Source: Epiperipatus broadwayi
Lineage: Eukaryota > Onychophora > Udeonychophora > Euonychophora > Peripatidae
DNA: 64,000 bases
Direction: 5' to 3'
Assembly (NCBI GenBank): GCA_028023455.1
Contig: JAQFVV010006199.1
Coordinates: forward strand, 4,850,972 to 4,914,971
Shown: one piece after another, positions 26,862 to 38,780 of the stretch
How the letters are laid out: each line of letters begins with the position of its first letter
Position numbering within the stretch: position 1 is the stretch's first letter
The notes under the pieces: model-generated
Told to the model about the DNA's origin: nothing
Database searches by the model: none
The model's input: the letters and a program-made list of their open reading frames with translations, nothing else
Made by a program: the position numbers and the translations under genes

Positions 26862-26995
26862 TAATAACTGTAGCTTACTCCACTGCAGATGCACTTTACA
26901 GATGAAACACAATTATAATGAATATCCTCCTTTGCATACACAAGATAAAGTCTTTTTTTAAAAATAGAATGGATCCACTCTATGCTTTTCACCAA
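26862..26995. repeat. Solitary fragment of the 31.1-kb satellite family
   Basis: ATAATAACTGTAGCTT, CACTTTACAGATG, ACACAAGATAAAGTCTTTTT, ATGGATCCACTCTATGC and TTTTCACCAAACTAT match the unit at 31335-31470 and its inverted copy. Confidence 0.75.
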
Positions 26996-29888
26996 ACTAT
27001 TGTAATGGTAAGAATTGTCTCTCCACGCAACAAAATCTAGAACATAGGCAAAATACCCTCAAGCTGATCAAAGATAGATACTGGGATTTAGAATCCGACC
27101 AACATTCAATCCTTTCACCTCTGCTCAATGATCCAATACCCTATGGATGACACTTCTCAACTTACACAGACCTTCAATTTAACCTCGGTCCAGCAGTCAC
27201 CCTCGGTGAAACAAGAGACTTACAAACTTAACTAATTTAATACTGATTTGGTCTGATATACACACATATGGCTAAGTAATTAATTATCTACATATATATA
27301 AAATGATGGATGTGTAAATAAATCTAGAGTTGGATAAAATGAACCCATGGACAATAAAATGTGAAAACGAATTATGATTTTAAATATTAATTTAATAAAA
27401 CAATAATTAATAGTGAAATTAAAATATACAAAATTATGTGATGGAAAAAATGAGATATTATGCTCGCAGGCATTATGTGGATAATGAGATTAATGTTACT
27501 TTAATAAGTGTAGTGCGGTATTGGAGTCTATGCCTATATTAATATGCCAAATTTCTAGCTCTTTTGTAGTCTGCTAGATCATATGGAACTTTATATATAG
27601 CCAAAGTTATATAACTAAATTAATAGCACTCTTATGGCATCTATCTATACAAAGTTAAATTGAGCATGTAATTAGGCTCAGAGATATGCAGGTTAGCATG
27701 TTAACCTAGATTAGGGTATACACTAATGGTAGATAAGCATTTAATAAAAAAGGAGAGAAAACTGGTTTATAATAGGTTTATCTATATACTCTATGGCACA
27801 TATTAAAATATTAATTAAGCAAAAAGGTGCAAATGGGTCATTATTCACAGGCTTCATCATCGAATACTCAGTTTCCCTAAAACCGCTCAATTTGCTATGA
27901 ATAGGAACATTAGTAGTTCAGGTAGTTGGATAAGCATTATGAATAATCTAGGTCCTTGTGACCTAGTTCTAAAAGTGTGTGTTTTAACCCAAACTAAAGT
28001 GGATAAGAGTGACCTCCACCAACAACTCATCAATAATCACACAGCAAGTGGATAATTGTACATAGCGTACTTCATAAGAACACGTCCGCAACTTATACAT
28101 ATATATAACGCAAATGTGTGAAGTTATATTATCATGCCTTAAAATTAGAAAGCATCTATTTGCATATCTATACAATCCAGTTCTCAAATTTAGTATTTTA
28201 AATATACTATTTAGGGACAAAATTAATTAGTAACCTAGTTTAATATTATCACCTGCATCTCAACATATATAAATCTAAGGAGGACAAAGCATATTTGAGG
28301 GATAATTATGAATAAAACATTAAAATATGCTTTGAGAATATCTCTGTGGCTTGTTCCTATGATGTACGAGTTACATATATAAATAGTTATAATTCATAAC
28401 TAGAATTAAGCAAACTACAATTTTAACTAGATAACTGATTATTGTAATATTAATACCCAAAACTTAATCAGTAAAATAAGAATATGATCTCAAAACAGCG
28501 AGTTAGAAAAAAAATAAAAATTCAATTATTTAATATTTATTATAGTGAAGATTTGAAATTATATTCGCAGATCGATAAGCTAAAATTATATTTATAAATA
28601 CTTGCGGTTTTGAGTCATTTGGCATATTAAATACATATAATATTAAAATGATAAAATCATAGAATAAATTGAATATTTTTAGAAATAGGCATAAAAGACC
28701 GCAGGAAATTATACATTTAAAATAGATTATTAGAGTTTTACATTTTAAAAGAGAATTCAAGTTTTACATTTTAAAAGAGAATTCAAGTTTTATAATCAGG
28801 CAAGATTTAGCATTTAACGGTCTTCTTTGTAGATTTTAGTAAAGGTGTTTGGGAAAGACAGATTTAATAAATAGCTAGCTTTTAAAAGAAAAAAATGAAA
28901 GTCACAGTTTATAAACAGAGCTCTGAGAGAAAATTTACCATTCAGTTGTTTCCATTGCAGTTAGTTATAAGAACTTGGGAGGATATTAAGTTGACACTTT
29001 TGATGATGATTTGAAGTTAACGGAGATTTTCCATGGGCTGCTTCACTGGAGTGCGGCATTAGGTTTCATTGGCCCAAAGTTCTTCTCCATTCCCTGGCTA
29101 GGGCCGAGAGGTGAGTTGTTGCCATTCTACTCGATCATTTTAAAGGTAAAATGAGCATAGATTATGTTAACAATTCACTTATTATATATATGAGCCATCC
29201 TGGGAAACAAAACTTTTAGTATTTATACTTTTTAAACTCTGGCCAACTGTTAATTTTTATGAGCTTGTACGTAGCTGAAAAGTCCATTTATTTATTTTAG
29301 CAAAACATATTTAATAGTTACAACCAGTAGAAAAACCCTTTATTTATTTTAGAAAAACATTTTTAATTACAACCAGTAATTGAGGTTTTGTTTTCCTGTG
29401 TTATTCTGTTATTAACATTTTATATTTACCAAATCAAGTCCACACTATTTTAGGACCAAGGCATGACCTACTTTAAGATCTGTTTACAAAAATCAAAATG
29501 TTATTTTGACCAAGTTACTTTCGTAATTAGTAGAAGACTAATTTTATAATCATATGTGCAGAATAACAGGAAATATATGTATGCAATTTCAATAATACAA
29601 CAATAAAATTGGCTAAATAATTTAACTAAAATATTTCTTAAACTAGAAATATTTATAAAATGAATTTCTTAAATTAGAAATATTTATAAATTGAATACGT
29701 ATCTGTAATCTATACATATACTATTAAATTACAGACATACTGCTCACATATAAATATGTGATTCTGCATATATAGGAATCCAATATTATTTAAATGGGTA
29801 TTCTGAGGGTGTTTAAACCTGGCATATGGATAAATGTGTGGGTAAGTGAAACCGGCAGATGGATGAAACTGACCATTTTGCTATATAT
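26996..29888. other. AT-rich non-coding sequence
   Basis: No gene recognised. About 28950-29140 is GC-richer (CACTGGAGTGCGGCATTAGG, CCCTGGCTAGGGCCGAGAGG) but has stops in all frames. Confidence 0.6.
28733..28790. repeat. Tandem duplication of a 28-bp unit
   Basis: TTTTACATTTTAAAAGAGAA followed by TTCAAG occurs twice in a row. Confidence 0.85.
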
Positions 29889-31143
29889 AAACAAAGGCAA
29901 AACTCTTTTCTCCATACAGTAGTGCCACCCTGTGCTAACCATAGTAATCAATAGATGCCAGAAGGCTTGTGCATAAAATCCCAATCTAGTGCCTACTCAT
30001 CCAATATCCCCAGACTAGTTTCTGGCTTGTGGCCATCATCAGTGAGGAGCCTTGGATCTGAGAGTACTGCACCTAGATCTTAGGATTTAATGCAACCCTC
30101 CAGCAGCCACCTTTTAACTCTACTTTACTACAAAACTATGAGAATGAAATTGAAAACACAAAAAATATTTTCAATTAAGCTCAATAGCTTATATAGTCAT
30201 ATGGGTCTGAACTCAATTCAGCACCCATACATTTTGGTGTCTTTGGCTCTTAAACAACCATAGCCACCACTATCCTATTAGGCAGGATTGGTATTAAACC
30301 ACTAAACATCACATGATCACCATCTCATACTAGCACATAATTGTTGTAAACAAAGGCAAAACTCTTTTCTCAGTAGTGCCACCCTGTGCTAACCAGAGTA
30401 ATCAATAGATGCCAGAAGGTTTGTGCATAAAATCCCTATCTAGTGCCTACTCATCCAATATCCCCAGACTAGTTTCTGGCTTGTGGCCATCATCAGTGAG
30501 GAGCCTTGGATCTGAGAGCACTGCACCTAGATCTTAGGATCTAATGCAACCCTCCAGCAGCTCCTTTTAACTCTACTTTACTACAAAACTATGAGAATGA
30601 AATTGAAAACACAAAAAATATTTTCAATCTAAGCTCAATAGCTAGTATGAGATGGTGATCATGTGATGTGTAGTGGTTTGACACTAATCCTGCCTAATAG
30701 TATAGTGGTGGCTATGGTTGTTTAAGAGCCAAAGACACCAAAATGTATGGGTGCTGAATTGAGTTCAGACCCATATGACTATATAAGCTATTGAGCTTAG
30801 ATTGAAAATATTTTTTTTGTTTTCAATTTCATTCTCATAGTTTTGTAGTAAAGTAGAGTTAAAAGGAGCTGCTGGAGGGTTGCATTAGATCCTAAGATCT
30901 AGGTGCAGTGCTCTCAGATCCAAGGCTCCTCACTGATGATGGCCACAAGACAGAAACTAGTCTGGGGATATTGGATGAGTAGGCACTAGATAGGGATTTT
31001 ATGCACAAGCCTTCTGGCATCTATTGATTACTCTGGTTAGCACAGGGTGGCACTACTGTATGGAGAAAAGGGTTTTGCCTTTGTTTACAACAATTATGTG
31101 CTAGTATGAGATGGTGATCATGTAATGTTTAGTGGTTTTTCAC
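29889..31143. repeat. Satellite array, ~459-bp units: one direct, truncated second, inverted third
   Basis: Direct units begin AAACAAAGGCAAAACTC at 29889 and 30348. The second stops at CTCAATAGCT (about 30642). An inverted full unit follows to about 31087, and a partial one to 31143. Marker blocks are CCACCCTGTGCTAACC, GGCCATCATCAGTGAGGAGC, ACCTAGATCTTAGGA, TTTCATTCTCATAGTTTTGT and GTCATATGGGTCTGAACTC. Fragments of the same family are at 58120-58390 and 58780-59240. Confidence 0.88.
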
Positions 31144-31875
31144 TATATGTATAGGCAAATCTGAGCATTTGGATGAGTGTACTCAGATTTAATTAATCAC
31201 TTTAAATTACTTATAATATTATTTTTTCAATGACGCTTGTGAAATTTTTACAATTTATGATATGTCACTATCAAATGAAAACTCAAAGATATGTAAATAT
31301 TATTTTTATAAAGCATGGTGTTTGTATCAATTATAGTAATAACTGTAGCTTTTTCCACTGCACATGCACTTTACAGATGGAACACTAATTATAATGAATA
31401 CTCTCATTTCCATACACAAGATAAAGTCTTTTTAAAAGATACAATGGATCCACTTTATCCTTTTCACCTATACTATATGTATAGGCAAATCTGAAGCATT
31501 TTGAAGTGAGAGCATGAGGATTTAATTAATCACTTTAAATTACTTTTAATATGATTTTTGTCAATGATGCTTGCAAAATTTTTCCAATTTACAATACATC
31601 ACTATCAAATGAAAACTTAAAGATATGTAAATATTAATTATATATAGCACCATTGACTAAAATCATTTCATAAGTAATTTAAAGTGATTAATTAAATCTT
31701 CATGCTCTCAGTTCCAAATGCTTCAGATTTGCCTAAACACATAGTTTGGTGAAAAGATAGAGTGGATCCATTCTATCGTTTAAAAAGAATTTATCTTGTG
31801 TTTGCAAAGGAGATTATTCATTATAATTAGCATTGTATCTGTAAAGCGCATTAAAGCTACAGTTGTTATTATAAT
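31143..31875. repeat. Satellite array, ~340-bp units: one direct, truncated second, inverted third
   Basis: Direct units carry TATATGTATAGGCAAATCTG at 31145 and 31485. The second is cut near 31650. The inverted unit runs to about 31875 (TTCAGATTTGCCTA, GTGGATCCATTCTATCG, AATTTATCTTGTGTTTGC, TAAAGCTACAGTTGTTATTA). It abuts the preceding array directly. A single partial unit is at 26862-26995. Confidence 0.85.
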
Positions 31876-32148
31876 TTATAAAAACTTTGCACTAAATAAA
31901 ATTAATATTTACTTAATTAAATAACATTTTCACACTAAATATGTTTTTTAGAAAAGGAACAAAAAGTTTAATCCCATATATTTTATTATTATTATTATTA
32001 TTATAGAAAATGTTCTTTTTTTTGGGGGGGGGGAATTGAAATAATAATGTATTTTTTTCTTCTTCTATAAAGTATTTCCCCTATAAGTAGCTTTGGTTAT
32101 ACATTTTCACATTATTCATAAGAGATGACACAATTTACAAATATATAT

Positions 32149-33931
32149 TGTAACGATCACACATACTGTGATCACACATTTGTACATTTAATATACAGCA
32201 TAATATTAAATGTGAGTTTTATGTAAACTAAGTAATAGAAATTGGATAATAAATTTAAAAAAGAAAATAAATTTATTTTAAGTTCGTTTTAATTAAAAAA
32301 TCAAAATGGCAGTTGAGGAATGCAATTAATTAAAAAAACCAATTATGGTAATTAAAGAAAGTGAAGGAAGATAAGCAACCAAGATTCTTATCTTTCACCT
32401 TCCAATGTCAACTTTTTAAAATTTAAAATTAGTAAAGTCAAGAGAATAGTAAAGAGATCATCGAAGTTGATGATTAAATCTTAAAGGGAAAAGTAAATAA
32501 AAAGGGTTAATGATTGTAGAATTAGCAATCATAAAATTTCAGTCGCAATTATAAATAAAAATAAATAGATTTATAGAAAGATAAAGATCACCTTTTCAAA
32601 CTACACATGTGAATGCATGAAATATATGTATGGCTATGTGAAAGTAATAAAGAGTGTGTAAATAAGAAAATTATTTCATTCAAAAGAAATGGAAGTAAAT
32701 AAAATAAAAAAATAAATAAATAAAAACAAGAAGAAAATTTTATGTATTTTATGAAAGTAAAATAAATGTGTGAAATGTAATTAATGACATTCCAAAAACA
32801 ATCAAGAAGATAAGAAAAGGATTCTGCAACAATTAAGTAAGAAGTTGAAAAAAGGAGCCATGTTTTACTTCTTCTTGAGTCTGATGAGCTGACAGACAGA
32901 GTAGCTCGAAAGCTGTGTTTTATAAATGAACAAAAATGTACCAAGTAGTTGAAACATCGAGAATGCAGGGCTAAAGACCACAAATTGATGCCAGTTGATC
33001 CACACTTGCCTTGGGTGTAAAGTCATCTTCCCCATGCAGTAATAGTAGAGATATTGCCTGCCTGATAGTTCACCTTTCCCTGTCCTGGAAGCCTCAAGAA
33101 TACGACCTAAGTAAGCTGCAAGAAAGAATCCAGCCGGATCCCAAGAATTTCCATCTCTACAAAAGAAGTGGAGTAATCCACAGGATGAATAATAATTCCC
33201 TCGTCAACATCCAGAAAACATAGGTAAATTAACTTTAATATAACACGCGTGCACACACTTTTGTAAACGGCCACATTAATTAAAAAAATGCAATTGCAAA
33301 TGTGAATCTGAAAAACCAAATAATTAGTAATTTTCTGTATCAAAGAATACGTGAAGAAAGACTATAAGCTATAAAATATTTACATATAATGGTTTAGTAT
33401 CAAAGAATTATCATTTTAGGTGAAGGGTTAATTAAATTAAATATAATTTGTGTTATTTTTAATGATTGCTTATTTTATGTTGAAGTATTATATTTTAATG
33501 TTTATGAATGTATTAAAATAAACAATATTTATTTATGAATAGCTCTTTACGTCTCGTCTTTCCTTCTTCACCATACTAATTATAATGATATACCTGTGAG
33601 GTTTATAAAATACTAAGTAGACATTTATTCTAGTAAAAGTACACATGTCGATATATTACAGTAACATTAAATCTCACAAATTTTATAAATATTTTCAAGT
33701 GCTGGATTATTTTAAATAAATCATTCTTATGAATGAATATCCAACAGCTGAAGAAACGTCTGATCGGGAAAGATAATACTGAAATATTCCATTGGTAATC
33801 TCAGTATTCGATCAGGAATATAGACTTAATTAATGAGTCTATATATGCTTCTTTGCTTCACGTGACAGTTGTGTCGATCGTAAAGTGTAAATTAAAAGGT
33901 TACAAACGGTCGAAAAGGTAATTCTGTTACA
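32149..33931 (+). mobile_element. Candidate solo LTR (1.78 kb)
   Basis: The interval starts TGTAACGATCACAC and ends TCTGTTACA (6-bp inverted TGTAAC/GTTACA). ATATAT lies directly outside both ends, compatible with a 4- or 6-bp duplication but inside simple-sequence DNA. AATAAACAATATTT at about 33517, followed by a pyrimidine-rich CTCTTTACGTCTCGTCTTTCC, looks like the R/U5 region. No gag or pol sequence is present. The 131-codon minus-strand ORF at 32588-32983 and the 70-codon ORF at 33011 show no known domain. Confidence 0.45.
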
Positions 33932-34223
33932 ATATATAGTCAACAAATAATTATTTATCTGACAAACATAAGATATTTTAAAACTTATTTTTTAAACAAA
34001 AATATTTACATAGGATAGAATGTTAGATGTTGGGGATAAAACAGCTATTTGGAAATATAACTTAAACCAGTTTTGAGATTAAAAATATTTCAGACTATTC
34101 TAAAAGTTGAATTTAATCAAAGTTGCACTTGGCAGAACTTGTTCCACTTTTCTATTGAACTTTTGGCTTAATGCATGTAAAGGATTAAAAGTGGTTGAAC
34201 TTTTAATATTTTTATTCCATATA

Positions 34224-34700
34224 TATATAATAAAATAAATTCTACAAGAGTATCTAGATAATTATCAAATATTAAGGTAATAAATTTAAAACAATAATTA
34301 TTATTTTACTAAGCCAGGCTTTCGATAATACTCTATCTTTGTGAAAGTATGACTAAAATGAATATTAACAAATATATTAGCATCTCCTCATGGTATAAAT
34401 GTGCATTAATCTAGTCGCTGATTGTAATAGATTTGCATATATACATGTGTAAATTGACATAGCAGTTGGCTACGTCATTGGATTAAACGGAAGTACCTGC
34501 TAAGAGGAAAGCTATTGGTTCTTATATTTATGGAGAACTTTGAATTAATCATATGTCATGATACTTATCGTTTTGTATTATTATTTTAAAGGCAAATGTA
34601 CACCGTATCGAAAGCCTGGCTTAGCAAAGTAATAAATATTGTTTTAAATTTATTACAGTAATTCTTGTAGAATGTATTCTATTACATATTATATATATAT
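34224..34700. mobile_element. Foldback element with ~105-bp inverted termini
   Basis: The left arm (about 34224-34330, ending CTAAGCCAGGCTTTCGATA) is inverted at about 34600-34700 (starting TATCGAAAGCCTGGCTTAG). AATAAATTTAAAACAATA and TTCTACAAGA blocks pair within the arms. The 270-bp middle is unique. (TA)n lies just outside both ends. There is no ORF. Confidence 0.65.
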
Positions 34701-36889
34701 TATAATTTATTCTTATATATATTCTTTCCATATTCTCCCATTCTAAATATTAATATGATGTGAAAGCATTGAAAGTGCTATGTCTGCAAATATGACTGGG
34801 CGGCCAGCAAATGAATATATACAGTAAGACAATATTTAAAGTAATCAGAATAGCGAATAGTCTGTAACAACACTATCTCTACAGTTGAACCAATTCCCAC
34901 AATGTACATCCAGGCTGGTTGCTACAATAATGGTTCATAATGGGCTCTGTTATGCATTTTTGGCCCCAGTCCAGTATAACTGCATACAAACACATCATAG
35001 TGTATCACTGTAACCGACAATAAGCTCCTTACAGCTTTCATCTTTGCAACAGTCCACCAGTAACTCCACTTGAAAACTTCTGGAAACTTAACTCTTCATT
35101 CAGCTGCTATCCGGATAGTTTTCTCAGGCTTTGGTCTCCCAATCTCTGTGAGCTTATTCAGCTATTCCCATGAACTACATTTCCACTGAGTGCTGGACAT
35201 TAACCAAAGACTGACACTAGATCTCTCCTAATGGAATTGAACATGAAAGTCAACTGGAGATGCACTTGAAAAATGGCCTGATGTACTTGTTACATACTCT
35301 TTTTATAGCTTTCTGATAACTGCAACAATTAATTACATTCTCCAATAAGGTAAGGTCTGTTATCTAGAAATATTTGCAATCAGCAAATATTTCTTTGAAT
35401 TTTGTCGATCGCCATTACGTTAATGCTTTAATTAAATTCCTCAGTTATCAGTACGCGATCTAAAAACAATCTCTCGAATAAATTGTAGTTTTTCTGCAGT
35501 GCACAAACTTGTATGCAATTTTTACAAAAATTCAACAGAAAGTATACTCGTACAATGAATATCACTAAACTTTATGTTTGAACAAAATATTAATGTAAAA
35601 AGTACTAAAACAGACTTTTTAAATATAAAATTTAGTAAGATTTATTGTATTAAATATACTTTCAAAGCTCTAGCATCATATTCATGGTTAGTCTGCTGAG
35701 GACACTAATTTTTTTGTTGATTTGAATGCTATTGTTTATTATGTATTTATTTTATGTAATAAACTACCCTCTTTTATTTTATGTTCATGTTTGTGATTGT
35801 TTGTTTGCACATAATTTTAACACTCGGATTGCAACTATGCAACTATGGTCACGTTATCTTTCATGATTTTGAAAGATGAATGAATTAATGATTTCAAATT
35901 TAATCTTAGATTATTATTTTTTTCATATGTCATAGCATCGGCTGGGACGCAAACCCACAACTGTCTGCAACCAACTACTTGCTTGCAAGGCGATTGCGAT
36001 GACCTCTCGGCTAAAAACGCTTGACGAATCTTAGATTTTTTATACATTAATATACATATACACATTTTTATACATTTTGTGATTACTATATACTCAACAG
36101 AAAGTTTTCTATTTTCTTTAAATGATGTAATTTCGTCTTTATCTTCCATACTATAGCAATGATTATTTTTTCAGACATTGTTACAAATGTAGAATTCTCA
36201 AGCAGAATTATCCATTCAATCATAAAATCTTTTGATTCAACTTAATTTTTGAAGAGTTTCTGTATTTGTAGAAGCTTCAGCTTGATTGCTAAAGTTTTGC
36301 ATAGATAAGTGCGGCCCTGAAGATAACTTAACACCACTTAGAGTGCAACAGTTTTAATTGTACAAGTTTTATCAGATAATAAAAAAAATATTTATTATCT
36401 ATATTGTAATTAATATAATTTGTCATACAAGCAAATGTTTATTTTATATTTGATAAAACTTTTTTGACAAAATAGGTTATGCATTGACATTAATAATTTT
36501 TGGAAAAGTTATCATTTCAAGTGTTTCAATGAATTGAAAAAAGACACGCTAGAGGGAAAAAATCTAAACAGTTTAATATATTAAATTGAGAACAATATGT
36601 TATAATTTTGTATTACAAATTTTTCAACTCTTATATAATACTATTTGAGATTACATTTACTCAAATTAATAGTTTTTGTTGTCATACTTTTGAATTTAAC
36701 TGTGATATTTTATTGTAGATCTATATATCATCTTATGCACAATGTCAAAATTGAAAAGTGAATAAACAATTTAATGGCTAGTCTCCAGTTCTAGGGCAGG
36801 CTGAATTATCTAAATAGTAGAATACTATTAATTGGAGTAATTATTTGATTACTATTTGTTAATGTTACAATTTATTTTAATAAGTTACT
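34701..36889. other. Non-coding sequence, partly GC-richer
   Basis: About 34880-35300 is less AT-rich than its surroundings, with no open frame over 60 codons. It may be an old repeat. The tRNA-like stretch is listed separately. Confidence 0.6.
35925..36030 (-). repeat. tRNA-like sequence (possible tRNA-derived SINE head)
   Basis: On the minus strand, TTTAGCCGAGAGGTCATCG resembles a pol III A box region, and GGGTTTGCGTCCCAGCC, about 50 bases later, resembles a B box and T arm. The anticodon arm pairs poorly and there is no clean acceptor stem, so this is not a working tRNA gene. The SINE body beyond it is not defined. Confidence 0.35.
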
Positions 36890-36901
36890 ATTCATGGCTA
36901 T

Positions 36902-37653
36902 TTCATTCCAATATCAGCCTTTCAAGCTAATTGAGCACGCGCCTTTTGAGTGTTAAATAAATGAATACTCTCTTCTTCAATCCAAGATATAGTATTTATG
37001 CAAGAATAAAAAGAATCCCTCTTATTCCTACGACTCAAATTCTTTTATATGAGCAAATCTGAAGAACTGTTAAAGATAGCGTGAGTAGATTCTCACTTTA
37101 AATTACTATTTACGATGAATGACGTCAGTGTAATTACTTAGAATTTACTAAACGTCATTCTTACTGAAACTTAATTATGAGTAAATAAGCAAATATTTTA
37201 TCTAGCACCATGCTTGCAATTATATTTCATTCCAATATCAGCCTTTCAAGCTAATTGAGCACGCGCCTTTTGAGTGTTAAATAAATGAATACTCTCTTCT
37301 TCAATCCAAGATATAATATTTATGCAGGAATAAAAAGAATCCCTCTTATTCCTAGGACTCAAATTCTTTTATGTGAGCAAATCTGAAGAACTGTTAAAGA
37401 GAGCGTGAGTAGATTCTCACTTTAAATTACTATTTACAATGTTGTTTGGCTGAATGACATCGGTGTAATTACTTAGAATTTACTAAACATCATTCTTACT
37501 GAAACTTAATTATGAGTAAATAAGCAAATATTTTATCTAGCACCATGCTTGCAATTATATTTTATTCCAATATCAGCCTTTCAAGCTAATTGAGCTGATA
37601 TTGGAATGAAATATAATTGCAAGCATGGCGCTAGATAAAATATTTGCTTATTT
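36902..37653. repeat. Satellite array, ~325-335 bp units: two direct, truncated third, inverted end
   Basis: Direct units begin TTTCATTCCAATATCAGCCT at 36901, 37225 and 37560 (the last with TTTTATT). The third is cut after CTAATTGAGC at about 37594 and joined to an inverted piece of about 60 bp (TGATATTGGAATGAAATATA to AATATTTGCTTATT). A 13-bp direct repeat TATTCATGGCTAT flanks the block (36889-36901 and 37653-37665). It lies 330 bp downstream of the P450 exon end in transcript terms. Confidence 0.85.
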
Positions 37654-37992
37654 ATTCATGGCTATATAAATCTTTTTTTTTAAAGTTATTGCAAAAAGTA
37701 ATTGTCATATATGTTTTTTGGAGTTTAATACTTCCATTCAACTTTTTATTATGATTTAATTATTTTGTATTTTTATTTTCTACTTTACTTTTTTTTATAT
37801 TTAAAAATGGACATTTTTTACAATATCAATACCGTGGCCTATTAAATTTTACAACAGTTAATGGTTTCAATTTAAACACTCACAAACACAAAAAATTACA
37901 TTCTAACCATAAACATTAAATATTTTTTATATTTTAAAAATAATTCAAGTTTAAAGTGTTTAAAATAATAAGTTGTAATCTAAATTACTTAC

Positions 37993-38436
37993 CAATTGAA
38001 AAAGGCAAAAAACCGTCAGTATTCTTTATAACTGTTCCATTTTCTTCTAAAAACCGTGTTGGATCAAATTTATGAGGATGTTTCCAATATTTAGGATCAA
38101 AATGAACTGCCATAAGATTAGAAATGACAAATGAGCCTTTTGGAATATCATATCCCCAGAAATTGAAATCCATGATTGTAGTATGGGCTGCACCTACAGG
38201 TGCAATGTTGGTAATCCTTAATAATTCTAACATAGTTGCTTCTGTAAAGGGAAGATTTTGTTTGTCAGCCATTGTTGGAAGTCTGGAAGAACCAATAACA
38301 GAGTCAATTTCTTGTTGTATCTTTTCTTGAACATCAGTGTGATATAACAGGTAAAGAATTGTCCAACATAATAGTGATGTTGTGGTGTCAGCTGCTGCTA
38401 TGAATAAGTCAACAATGGATACAATTAGCTGCTGAT
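37993..38436 (-). CDS. Cytochrome P450 (CYP2 clan), internal exon: I-helix, K-helix, PxRF
   Basis: This is the next exon of the same P450, 444 bp on the minus strand. The acceptor is TTTGTTTAG before 38436 and the donor is ATTG|GTAAGT after 37993. The translation opens DQQLIVSIVDLFIAAADTTT. This is the I-helix oxygen-activation motif, with AAADTT where (A/G)GxDTT is usual, so Gly is replaced by Ala. Further on are PFTEATMLELLR (K-helix ExxR, Glu and Arg present), GYDIPKG, HFDPKYWKHP, FDPTRF (PxRF meander motif) and finally LPFSIG, the start of the heme-binding loop. The reading frame continues upstream of the ATG at 38272, so that ATG is internal. The Cys ligand lies in a following exon that begins with the rest of a Gly codon. 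I did not find that exon to the left. Together the two exons give about 320 of an expected 490 or so residues, with no stops, so the gene looks intact where visible. Confidence 0.9.
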
Positions 38437-38780
38437 CTAAACAAAAGGAAAAATAAAATATTTCATTAAAACCAATTTGAATTCAGTCTGATCATGATAT
38501 TATATCATTACATGTAATGCTATCTGTGCATTAAATTGTATAAGATAAAACTGAAAAAAATATTTAACATTTTATTTAGGCTTAGGATTTTATTTTGGTA
38601 GCTGATCTATATCCAACCTACATAACTATGTTAAATCTATGTCAATATATATATTTCCCATTTATAATTGGATATGATCATACAAATAAGATGCCAAGCT
38701 ATATGCATCATTTTATTCCGATCTTGATATGTTTACTTGAAACAAATTAGTAAAGGGTTCAACATAAGATAATGTTTTTC

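Noticed and set aside
32588-32983. Minus-strand ORF of 131 codons
   Set aside because: Hydrophobic, low-complexity translation of AT-rich DNA within the LTR-like interval. No domain or splice support.
1-37992. Search for the P450 heme-cysteine exon on the minus strand
   Set aside because: No sequence matching the expected continuation (basic residue, xx, Cys, x, Gly) after a phase-1 acceptor was recognised. A profile search could still find it.
38124-38330. Plus-strand ORF of 68 codons
   Set aside because: Antisense shadow of the P450 exon.
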